This document shows, piece after piece, positions 1-5,609 of a DNA stretch of 9,628 nucleotides. Under the pieces are notes generated by a model, which ran no database searches, was not told the DNA's origin, and saw only the letters and a program-made list of their open reading frames with translations. The position numbers and the translations under genes are program-made. Within the stretch, counting starts at the first letter, position 1, and every line of letters starts with the position of its first letter. Location: the NCBI GenBank assembly GCA_004357415.1, contig SMVY01000002.1:1-9628 (forward strand), read 5' to 3'. Source of the stretch: Gemmatimonadota bacterium. GTDB lineage: Bacteria; Gemmatimonadota; Gemmatimonadetes; Gemmatimonadales; GWC2-71-9.

Positions 1-229
1 CCGGGACCCGGCGGTGCTCCAGCGTGCGTCAACCCGGCAACGGGCATGGGCCGCTCGCCGGCTGCAGGACGATCCCGCCCTCGGCGGCATCGTCATGGGC
101 CACACCCACCGTCCGGTCATCGAGGAGATTTTTCCGGGGCGCACCTACCTCAACCCGGGCGCCTGGATGGACGGGTACAAGTATGCGGTACTCACGGAAG
201 ACGGGGCGAGCCTGCATTCCTTTGGATAG
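1..229 (+). CDS. Metallophosphoesterase C-terminal part, LpxH-like (5' end outside window)
   Basis: Only the last ~75 residues are present, read in the frame of position 2 and ending at a TAG at 227-229. The fragment contains GHTHRP, the C-terminal metal-binding motif of calcineurin-like phosphoesterases, followed about 14 residues later by YLNPGAWMDGYKYAV. That second block resembles the end of LpxH-type UDP-2,3-diacylglucosamine hydrolases (GHTHRP, then N-x-G-x-W and a short terminal strand). LpxH removes UMP from UDP-2,3-diacylglucosamine in lipid A synthesis at the inner face of the cytoplasmic membrane. The N-terminal metal ligands (DxH, GD, GNH) are upstream of the window, so another phosphoesterase of the same fold is possible. 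It is the only plus-strand gene here and converges on murI. The metallophosphoesterase fold is secure; the LpxH assignment is moderate. Confidence 0.75.
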   Translation, partial: RDPAVLQRASTRQRAWAARRLQDDPALGGIVMGHTHRPVIEEIFPGRTYLNPGAWMDGYKYAVLTEDGASLHSFG

Positions 230-252
230 GGGGATCGGTGGACAGCGACCGG

Positions 253-1053
253 CTAGCCCAGCGGGACCGTCTCCACATTCCTCAGCTTCTCCCCCACGAA
301 CCTTCCTCCCACCTCGAGGAACCGCGCCTCGTCGTCGCTCACCACGAAGCGATGGTATCCCACGTGGCCGTCCGGCGCCGCCAGATCCAATTCGGCGAGT
401 CGGGCAGCCACGGCCTTGGCGGTTTCTTCGGCACTGTCGATGAGGGAGACCTGGGGTCCGAGGTGGTGGCGGAGCAGGGGTTTCAGCAGGGGGTAATGGG
501 TGCAGCCGAGCACCAGAGTATCCAGGCCGCCCCGCACCAGTGGCTCGAGATACTCCGCCGCGATGATACGGGTGGCTTCGTGGTCAAACCAGCCTTCCTC
601 CACCAACGGAACCAGTAAGGGACACGGCACCTGTTCGACCGTCGCCGCCGGCAGTAGCGCATGGATGGCCTTGGCGTAGGCGTTGCTTCGAATGGTGCCG
701 GCGGTGCCGATGACCCCGATCACCCCACCGCGCGTGGCCTTGGTGGCGGCGCGGGCGCCCGGTTCGATCACTCCGATCACCGGAACGGGCGACGCCGCAC
801 GCAGGTCGTCGAGAGCGTGAGCCGAACTGGTGTTGCACGCCACCACGATCGCCTTCACTCCCTGGCCCAGCAACCAGGTCTGGATCTCCATGCTGTAGCG
901 ACGAACGGTGTCGGGCGACTTCGGCCCATAGGGGACCCGGGCGGTGTCACCGAAATAGATGGTCGCCTCGGCCGGTAGTCGCTCGAAGATCGCTCTGGTG
1001 ACGGTCAGACCGCCGATCCCGGAATCGAAGATGCCGATGGGAGCTCTGTTCAT
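253..1053 (-). CDS. murI: Glutamate racemase
   Basis: A 266-residue protein of the usual MurI length. The enzyme interconverts L- and D-glutamate in the cytoplasm, supplying D-Glu for peptidoglycan stem peptides. The N-terminus carries IGIFDSGIGGLTV with the catalytic-site Asp-Ser pair. The two catalytic cysteines are visible as VACNTSSAH (Cys73) and LGCTHYPLL (Cys184), and the FGDTARVPYG substrate-site block lies at residues 34-43. The ATG at 1053 is chosen because it gives the canonical MurI N-terminus and overlaps the upstream gene's TGA as ATGA (1050-1053). A longer reading in this frame, up to 1359, only adds low-quality sequence overlapping the upstream gene. It is the last gene of the minus-strand block, and the tight overlap suggests translational coupling to the DUF5683-like gene. 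Confidence 0.97.
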   Translation of the reverse strand: MNRAPIGIFDSGIGGLTVTRAIFERLPAEATIYFGDTARVPYGPKSPDTVRRYSMEIQTWLLGQGVKAIVVACNTSSAHALDDLRAASPVPVIGVIEPGARAATKATRGGVIGVIGTAGTIRSNAYAKAIHALLPAATVEQVPCPLLVPLVEEGWFDHEATRIIAAEYLEPLVRGGLDTLVLGCTHYPLLKPLLRHHLGPQVSLIDSAEETAKAVAARLAELDLAAPDGHVGYHRFVVSDDEARFLEVGGRFVGEKLRNVETVPLG

Positions 1054-1589
1054 GGCAACCTGATGGGCACAGTGATTTGGGCACCGTAGCCGCCGGGAAC
1101 GCCCCGCAATTGCAGGTCGTCCGGAAAATCCCACAGGTGGGCGCCCACGAAGGCATCGAGACCGGCCATGAGATGGTTGAACACCAAGATGGCGATCCAG
1201 TCCTCCCGCTGCTGTTCCTTGGCTTCCGCGGCAGGGTCGTTGGTGCGCTGGAGATAACCCAGTTGATGATTCATCTTCACGATCATGCCGAGGCTGATCC
1301 CCTCGACGGCGATGAACAGGCCGCCGGTGAGTTTGCGGTCGAGTTTGGCCTGCCCCCATCCGGGAATGAGAAACGAACGCCAGAAGGCGCCCATGGGTGA
1401 CACCGGACGCTGCAGGTCCGGCACTCCCTGAGCGGCCAGCTCCCCGATCGTGCCAACCGGGTCCCGTTGCCCAGTCGGCGGGGCCAGGGACAGGGGCGGG
1501 GGCGGGGGCGGGTTCAACTCTTGCGCGCCGATGGCCGGCGCCGGCCAGAGGGCCGCCGCCCCGATGAACACGATTCCGGCGGCCCTCAT
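1050..1589 (-). CDS. Exported or membrane DUF5683-like protein of unknown function
   Basis: A 179-residue protein. Residues 1-22 look like a signal peptide: MRAAG, a hydrophobic core, and an AIGA-QE type cleavage site after Ala22. A proline-rich segment follows with six prolines in a row (27-32). The conserved-looking core is FWRSFLIPGWGQ (69-80) followed by KLTGGLFIAVEG. This R-S-x-L-x-P-G-W-G-Q pattern is typical of DUF5683 proteins. Two hydrophobic stretches, about 88-105 and 130-150, are candidate membrane segments. The start overlaps the lipid kinase TGA as ATGA (1586-1589), and the stop overlaps the murI start in the same way. Co-translation with a lipid kinase and a peptidoglycan enzyme hints at a cell-envelope role, but that is context only. 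No catalytic motif is apparent. The family call is from memory of the motif, not from a search. Confidence 0.85.
   Translation of the reverse strand: MRAAGIVFIGAAALWPAPAIGAQELNPPPPPPLSLAPPTGQRDPVGTIGELAAQGVPDLQRPVSPMGAFWRSFLIPGWGQAKLDRKLTGGLFIAVEGISLGMIVKMNHQLGYLQRTNDPAAEAKEQQREDWIAILVFNHLMAGLDAFVGAHLWDFPDDLQLRGVPGGYGAQITVPIRLP
1493..1512 (+). repeat. G-tract repeat (GGGGGC-type), potential G-quadruplex
   Basis: Four plus-strand G runs of 4, 5, 5 and 3 bases are separated by single C bases. This meets the usual G-quadruplex pattern with one-base loops. It lies inside the DUF5683-like gene, where the minus-strand reading alternates CCG and CCC codons and encodes the six-proline run. The G-rich strand is therefore the template strand of that gene. 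It may be no more than a by-product of coding a proline spacer in GC-rich DNA. Confidence 0.6.
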
Positions 1590-2509
1590 GCCGGCCCCGC
1601 CAGGATGGATCGTTCCGTCACCAGAACGGGGAGAGCTCCCGGCAGCGTGGCGATGGTGATTTCCCTGGAGCCGGGACAACGGTACTCGCCGTCGAAGTGG
1701 GCCTTGAGCGGCCGGTCCTTGGACCGGATGGTGATCCGGGACGAGCGCCCCATGGTGACCTGGGGGAGCCCCACGTGGCGGCCGCTGATGGCACGGGGAA
1801 GCTTGGTCAGGAGGCCGACTTTCCCCAGGGGCCGGATGAAACAGAAATCGAGCATGCCGTCGTCGGGGCGGGCGTCGGGTGTGAGGCGGAACCCTCCGCC
1901 CGAGGTCGATCCGTTGCCGACCTCCAACGCGAGGCAATCCTCCGAAAGAACTTCCCCGTCGTCGCTGACGACCGTCAAGTGCATCGGCGTGTAGCTCCCC
2001 ATGGTTTGCAACACAGCGACAAGATAGGCGGGCAGCCCCCCCAAACGCTTCATCCGGTTGACCCGGTAGGCGACCTCGCCGGCCAGGGCCACCCCCAGGC
2101 TGTTGATGAAGTACTCGTCCCAGGCACGCCCCACGTCGATGTACCTCTTGCGCCGCGGCGCCAGCGCTTCGAGAGCCCGCCCTACCCTCATGCCCTGGGT
2201 TCCCGTCATTCGGGCGAAGTCGTTGCCGGTACCCACGGGGAGAGCTGCGATCGCTGGTGGAGCGGGCACCCCGGCTTGAAGAATACCGTTGGCCACCTCG
2301 TGCATGGTGCCGTCGCCCCCGAGGACCAGGATGGTGTCCAGGCCGGCCTCGGCCCCCTCCCGGGCGATCGTGGTGGCGCTCCCCGGCTCGGTGGTCCGGA
2401 TGACCTCGGCTTGGGGCCACAAACGGCCGAGGTCCGCGATCGCCTGAGAGGCGAGACGGCCACCACGCCCGTGCCCGGCAGCGGGGTTGATGACGAGGAG
2501 GGTGTTCAT
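1586..2509 (-). CDS. Diacylglycerol kinase family lipid kinase (YegS/DagK type)
   Basis: A 307-residue protein, the usual size for soluble bacterial lipid kinases of the DAGK catalytic family. Such enzymes use ATP to phosphorylate diacylglycerol or related lipids at the membrane, often returning lipid to phospholipid synthesis. It begins MNTLLVINPAAGHGRGG with the N-terminal nucleotide-binding block. It has the GGDGT signature at residues 64-68 and PVGTGNDFAR at 91-100. A C-terminal beta-domain follows, including GNGSTSGGGF, DDGMLDF and HFDGEYR. The ATG at 2509 is chosen because it gives the family N-terminus. The in-frame ATG at 2566 would start inside the tRNA-Sec gene. No strong Shine-Dalgarno sequence is seen. 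It starts 20 nt after the tRNA CCA end and overlaps the next gene by 4 nt. The lipid substrate cannot be told from the sequence. Confidence 0.93.
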   Translation of the reverse strand: MNTLLVINPAAGHGRGGRLASQAIADLGRLWPQAEVIRTTEPGSATTIAREGAEAGLDTILVLGGDGTMHEVANGILQAGVPAPPAIAALPVGTGNDFARMTGTQGMRVGRALEALAPRRKRYIDVGRAWDEYFINSLGVALAGEVAYRVNRMKRLGGLPAYLVAVLQTMGSYTPMHLTVVSDDGEVLSEDCLALEVGNGSTSGGGFRLTPDARPDDGMLDFCFIRPLGKVGLLTKLPRAISGRHVGLPQVTMGRSSRITIRSKDRPLKAHFDGEYRCPGSREITIATLPGALPVLVTERSILAGPA

Positions 2510-2529
2510 GGACGCCCGACCGAGCCGGA

Positions 2530-2628
2530 TGGCGGGAGCGTGTGGGAATCGAACCCACCAGAGCATGCCGATGGCTTCTCTGTCACGGTTTTGAAGACCG
2601 GCCGAGCCACCAGGCCCGATCCGCCCCC
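2530..2628 (-). tRNA. selC: tRNA-Sec (anticodon UCA)
   Basis: A 99-nt gene including encoded CCA (2530-2532), folded by hand. The acceptor pairs 2621-2628 with 2534-2541 (8 positions: six Watson-Crick pairs, one G-U, and a G/A mismatch at the innermost). The D stem has 6 bp (2613-2618 with 2603-2608, one G-U) closed by a 4-nt TGGT loop. The anticodon loop is CTTCAAA (2590-2596) with UCA at 2592-2594. Its stem, CCGGT/ACCGT, has four pairs and a C/U mismatch at the outer end. The variable region is 26 nt (2559-2584) with a CAGAG/CTCTG stem and an inner GCC/GGC. The T arm is GTGGG-TTCGATT-CCCAC (2542-2558), and the discriminator is G. The long D stem, tiny D loop, 8+5 acceptor/T arrangement and long variable arm are hallmarks of bacterial Sec-tRNA, which is charged with Ser and converted to Sec by SelA for SelB delivery at UGA codons. 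Confidence 0.95.
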
Positions 2629-2637
2629 TCCGGATTG

Positions 2638-3021
2638 CTAGCGTGTCGCCACGGCTTCGATTTCGACGCGCACCCCCAAAGGCAGCCCGGCGACGGCCAC
2701 CGTGGCGCGGGCCGGTTTGTGATCGCCAAACGCCTGGGCATAAACCTGGTTCATCGCCGGAAAATCCGCCATGTCGGTCAGGAACACGGTGGTCTTGACC
2801 ACCTGGGACAGCGAGGATCCGGCGGCGGCAAGTACCGCGGCCAGGTTCTCCAGCACGCGTGCCGTCTGGGCCTCGATGCCGCCTTCGATCACCGTCCCGG
2901 TGGCGGGGTCGAGTGCCACCTGCCCCGCGGTGAACACCAGGTCTCCTACGATGGTCGCCTGACTGTACGGGCCGATGGCGGCGGGTGCCTGGTCGGTAGT
3001 AACGAAGTCCATGTCGGTCAT
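2638..3021 (-). CDS. ridA: RidA family reactive enamine/imine deaminase
   Basis: A 127-residue protein, the standard length for the RidA (YjgF/YER057c/UK114) family. RidA hydrolyses reactive 2-aminoacrylate and related enamine/imine intermediates released by PLP enzymes such as serine/threonine dehydratase. It is a cytoplasmic trimer. Visible family blocks are AAIGPYSQA (14-22), FTAGQVALDP (30-39), VVKTTVFLTDM (74-84), and the C-terminal PARATVAVAGLPLGVRVEIEAVA. Arg105 and Glu120, the residues that anchor the substrate carboxylate and activate water in characterised members, are both present. The ATG at 3021 is preferred; a second ATG at 3012 (MDFVTTD) would shorten the protein by three residues and is also plausible. 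It begins 5 nt after the fhs stop, so co-transcription is likely. Its stop lies 9 nt before the tRNA-Sec 5' end. Confidence 0.95.
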   Translation of the reverse strand: MTDMDFVTTDQAPAAIGPYSQATIVGDLVFTAGQVALDPATGTVIEGGIEAQTARVLENLAAVLAAAGSSLSQVVKTTVFLTDMADFPAMNQVYAQAFGDHKPARATVAVAGLPLGVRVEIEAVATR

Positions 3022-3026
3022 CCCGG

Positions 3027-4700
3027 TCAGAAGAGTCCTTCGATGGTTCCGTCCTCGTGGAGGCGCATCCTCTGGGCCGCCGGCGTCTTGCCCAACCCCG
3101 GCATGGTCATGATGTCGCCGGCGAGGGCGACCACGAAGCCGGCACCGGCCGAAGGATAGACGTCCCGAATGGTGATGCGGAAGCCGGACGGCCGCCCGAG
3201 TTTGGCCGGATCGTCGGTCAGCGAGTATTGGGTCTTGGCGATGCACACCGGTGTCTTACCCATGCCGATCGACTCGCACACGGCGATCCGTGTCAGGGCC
3301 TTCTTTTGAAAGTCGACGCCGTCCGCACCGTAGATGTCCCGGGCGATGATCTCGATCTTCTCCGTGATGGGCAGCGTTTCGTCATACAGCGGCTTGAAGT
3401 CCGCCTTGCCTTCGTCCAGCTGATCGAGAAGTTCCTGCGCCACAGCCATGCCTCCCTCTCCGCCCTTGGCCCAAAAGTCCCCGAGGGCCGCGCGCACGCC
3501 GAGCCCCTTGGCAAACTCGAGAACCGTGGCGAGCTCTTCCTCGGTGTCTGACAGGAACCGGTTGAGCGACACGATCACCGGCACGCCGAATTTCTGCACG
3601 TTGCGGACGTGGACTTCGAGGTTAGCCAACCCCTTGCGCAGCGCCTCCATGTTTTCGGTGAGCAAATCCGTCTTGGCGACTCCTCCGTTCATCTTGAGGG
3701 CCCGCACGGTGGCGGTGAGGATGGCGGCCTCGGGCTTGAGTCCTCCCGCGCGGCACTTGATGTCGAAGAATTTTTCGGCTCCGAGGTCCGCACCAAAGCC
3801 GGCCTCGGTCAGCACGATATCGGCTAGTGACAGACCCAGTTCGGTGGCCATGATCGAGTTGCACCCGTGGGCGATGTTGGCAAACGGCCCACCATGGATC
3901 AGTGCCGGCCCCCCCTCCAGCGTCTGGACCAGATTGGGCAGCAAGGCATCCTTGAGGAGGAGCGCCATGGCCCCGTCGGCCTGCAGGTCGGCGGCGGTAA
4001 TCGGCTGCTTGTCGCGGGTCAGGCCCACGACGATCCGTCCCAGGCGCCGTTCGAGGTCGGCCGGTCCCGTGGCCAGACAGAGGATGGCCATGACCTCGCT
4101 CCCCGGCACGATCACGAAATGGTCTTCCCGGGGGGGCCCGCCACTGATCCCGCCCAAGCCGAGAACTACGTGGCGCAGGGCCCGGTCGTTCATGTCCATG
4201 GTTCGCGGCCAGCTGATGCGCCGTTGGTCCAGGCCGAGCGCGTTGCCATGATGGATGTGGCTGTCGAGCATGGCCGAGAGGAGGTTGTGGGCCGAGGTGA
4301 TGGCGTGGAAGTCACCGGTGAAGTGGAGGTTGATCTCCTCCATGGGAACCACCTGGGAGTAGCCACCGCCGGCCGCTCCGCCCTTGATGCCGAACACCGG
4401 TCCCAAAGACGGCTCTCGCAACGCCACCAGAACATCCTTACCCATCTTGCGGAGGGCTTGGCCCACGCCGACCACGCAGGTCGACTTCCCTTCCCCGGCC
4501 GCGGTGGGACTAATACCGGTCACCAGGACCAGGCGGCCCTTTTTCTGACGGCCTTCGATGGCCCGCGGGAGGATCTTGGCCTTGGTGTGGCCGTACTGGA
4601 TGATATCCTCTGGGCCCAACCCCAGGTCGGCTGCCACATCGGCGATGGGTCTGAGGGTGGCGGCCTGGGCAATGGCGATGTCGGAGGGTACGGATGACAA
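3027..4700 (-). CDS. fhs: Formate-tetrahydrofolate ligase (10-formyl-THF synthetase)
   Basis: A 557-residue protein of full family length. It makes 10-formyl-tetrahydrofolate from formate, THF and ATP, feeding purine synthesis and fMet-tRNA formation; in some organisms it also works in C1 assimilation or in reverse. The P-loop-like ATP site is PTAAGEGKS (65-73). It is followed by the strongly conserved REPSLGPVFGIKGGAAGGG (95-113), GDFHAITSAHNLL (129-141) and DMNDRALR (169-176). The C-terminus has YPSAGAGFV and DIMTMPGLGKTPAA. The start is TTG at 4700, supported by a CAGGAG sequence 6 nt upstream. No ATG or GTG occurs in frame near the start, and residues 10-50 match the usual N-terminus (LRPIADVAADLGL, YGHTKAKI). 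It is the first gene of its block and lies 126 bp downstream of tatD. Confidence 0.98.
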   Translation of the reverse strand: MSSVPSDIAIAQAATLRPIADVAADLGLGPEDIIQYGHTKAKILPRAIEGRQKKGRLVLVTGISPTAAGEGKSTCVVGVGQALRKMGKDVLVALREPSLGPVFGIKGGAAGGGYSQVVPMEEINLHFTGDFHAITSAHNLLSAMLDSHIHHGNALGLDQRRISWPRTMDMNDRALRHVVLGLGGISGGPPREDHFVIVPGSEVMAILCLATGPADLERRLGRIVVGLTRDKQPITAADLQADGAMALLLKDALLPNLVQTLEGGPALIHGGPFANIAHGCNSIMATELGLSLADIVLTEAGFGADLGAEKFFDIKCRAGGLKPEAAILTATVRALKMNGGVAKTDLLTENMEALRKGLANLEVHVRNVQKFGVPVIVSLNRFLSDTEEELATVLEFAKGLGVRAALGDFWAKGGEGGMAVAQELLDQLDEGKADFKPLYDETLPITEKIEIIARDIYGADGVDFQKKALTRIAVCESIGMGKTPVCIAKTQYSLTDDPAKLGRPSGFRITIRDVYPSAGAGFVVALAGDIMTMPGLGKTPAAQRMRLHEDGTIEGLF

Positions 4701-4706
4701 GGTGTG

Positions 4707-4712
4707 CTCCTG
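4707..4712 (-). promoter_or_regulatory. Ribosome binding site of fhs (decides the TTG start)
   Basis: On the minus strand this reads CAGGAG and lies 6 nt before the TTG at 4698-4700, which is ideal Shine-Dalgarno spacing. It is one of the clearest ribosome binding sites in the window and is the main reason for accepting TTG as the fhs start. Confidence 0.8.
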
Positions 4713-4756
4713 AAATGGCTGGTTCGAGAGTCCGCTAAGGGTAATAAGAACAGATT

Positions 4757-4795
4757 GAATATTGAATATTGAATAATGAATATTGAATAATGAAT
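4757..4795. repeat. AT-rich heptanucleotide tandem repeat, unit GAATAWT
   Basis: Five complete 7-base units follow each other in the order GAATATT, GAATATT, GAATAAT, GAATATT, GAATAAT. A partial sixth unit (GAAT) follows at 4792-4795. The only variation is T or A at the sixth base. The array contrasts sharply with the GC-rich surroundings and lies between the tatD stop and the fhs start. Each unit pair contains AATATT, which is self-complementary, so the array has local dyad symmetry. It could be a slippage-prone microsatellite, a protein-binding or promoter-associated AT element, or a dispersed intergenic repeat. The window alone cannot separate these. Confidence 0.85.
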
Positions 4796-4826
4796 GCCGG
4801 GAGTAGTTGGAGAATGGTCGAGGGGC

Positions 4827-5603
4827 CTATGCGTTGCCGGGTGTTGCCTCCCAGCCGAACAGGCGGGCCGCGTTGGCGCCGGTGTGCTCGATGACTTGGT
4901 CGACCGGCTGCCGGCGAATGTCGGCCACTCGCTCCACCACGTGGCGAACGAAGGCGGGTTCGTTGCGCTTGCCCCGCCGGGGGACGGGCGCCAGGTAGGG
5001 GGCGTCGGTCTCCAGCAACAGGCGATCGTCCGGTGTGGCGCGGACGGCTTCGTCGAGGGTCCAGTTCTTGAACGTCACCATCCCGCTGAACGAGATGCAG
5101 TGTCCCAGATCCAGCGCGGTGCGCCACAACCCCAAGCCGCTACTGAAGGAGTGCATGACGGCCGGCACCGCCGGATGATTGCGGAGGATGGCGGCGATGT
5201 CGTCGTCGGCCTCGCGAGCGTGGATCACGACCGGGAGCCCCAACTCGAGGGCCAGGGACAGTTGTCTTTCGAATGCCTGTTGCTGGGCCGCGCGGGGCGA
5301 GTGGTCGTAGTGGTAGTCGAGGCCAATTTCGCCGAGCGCCACCATCCCGGGATCGGGCGCCAGCGACCGCAGCCAGTCGGCGGTATCGTCCGACCACTCT
5401 CGGGCGTCATGGGGGTGAACGCCGGCGGTGAACCCGATGCGGGCATCCTCCCGGGCCATGGTCCGGCCAAGTTCGGTAGCCGCTCGCGTTTCCCCTATGA
5501 TGACGAGGCGGGACACGCCGGCGTCCCAGGCGCGGCTGACAACCTCGGCCCGGTCGTCCGCAAAGGCGCGGTCGCCGAGGTGGCAGTGCGAGTCGACCAG
5601 CAC
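4827..5603 (-). CDS. tatD: TatD family metal-dependent hydrolase (DNase)
   Basis: A 258-residue TIM-barrel hydrolase of the TatD family. Characterised members are metal-dependent 3'-5' DNases linked to repair and DNA degradation, and they are not needed for Tat export despite the name. Metal and active-site residues are in place: DSHCHL (His6, His8), GEIGLDYHYD (Glu92), VIHARE (His128), MHSFSSG (His151) and ETDAPYLAP (Asp200). The start is GTG at 5603, giving the canonical MLVDSHCHL beginning; no clear Shine-Dalgarno sequence precedes it. It starts 6 nt after the secF stop, so it probably relies on co-transcription and possibly translational coupling. It is the last gene of the truB-to-tatD block. 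The substrate within the family is uncertain. Confidence 0.95.
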   Translation of the reverse strand: MLVDSHCHLGDRAFADDRAEVVSRAWDAGVSRLVIIGETRAATELGRTMAREDARIGFTAGVHPHDAREWSDDTADWLRSLAPDPGMVALGEIGLDYHYDHSPRAAQQQAFERQLSLALELGLPVVIHAREADDDIAAILRNHPAVPAVMHSFSSGLGLWRTALDLGHCISFSGMVTFKNWTLDEAVRATPDDRLLLETDAPYLAPVPRRGKRNEPAFVRHVVERVADIRRQPVDQVIEHTGANAARLFGWEATPGNA

Positions 5604-5609
5604 GATGGG

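Larger units (their letters stand above)
4701..4826. other. Intergenic region between tatD and fhs
   Basis: This 126-bp region is the longest non-coding gap in the window and is far more AT-rich than its flanks. It holds the fhs ribosome binding site (4707-4712) and the heptad repeat (4757-4795). Being AT-rich and just upstream of fhs, it is the natural place for a promoter driving the fhs-to-murI block. I could not identify a convincing -35/-10 pair, because the repeat itself creates many TATTCA/TATTAT-like words. I see no GC-rich hairpin followed by a T run after tatD, so readthrough from the upstream block is possible. Confidence 0.5.

Noticed and set aside
230..258. Possible bidirectional terminator between the LpxH-like gene and murI
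   Set aside because: There is only a 4-bp CGGT/ACCG stem with an 8-nt loop (236-251) and a GGCTAGCC palindrome covering the murI stop. Neither has a T run, so support is too weak to call.
1050..2558. Minus-strand frame of 502 codons running from the DUF5683-like gene through the lipid kinase region
   Set aside because: Only its last 179 residues (from 1589) look like a real protein with a signal peptide. The upstream part is the wrong frame of the lipid kinase gene and gives Arg/Gly/Pro-rich noise.
2510..2566. Longer lipid kinase starting at ATG 2566
   Set aside because: The extra 19 residues are translated from the T arm and acceptor of tRNA-Sec, and the family N-terminus begins at the ATG at 2509.
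3021..3027. In-frame UGA readthrough (selenoprotein) among the genes of this window, prompted by selC
   Set aside because: Genes ending in TGA here (fhs, the lipid kinase, the DUF5683-like gene, secD, truB) stop at the usual family C-terminus and are followed at once by the next gene's start, so the TGA codons act as stops.
4701..4826. Riboswitch or structured leader upstream of fhs
   Set aside because: The gap is short and about a third of it is the heptad repeat. I could not find a paired-stem architecture resembling a known folate, SAM or glycine riboswitch.
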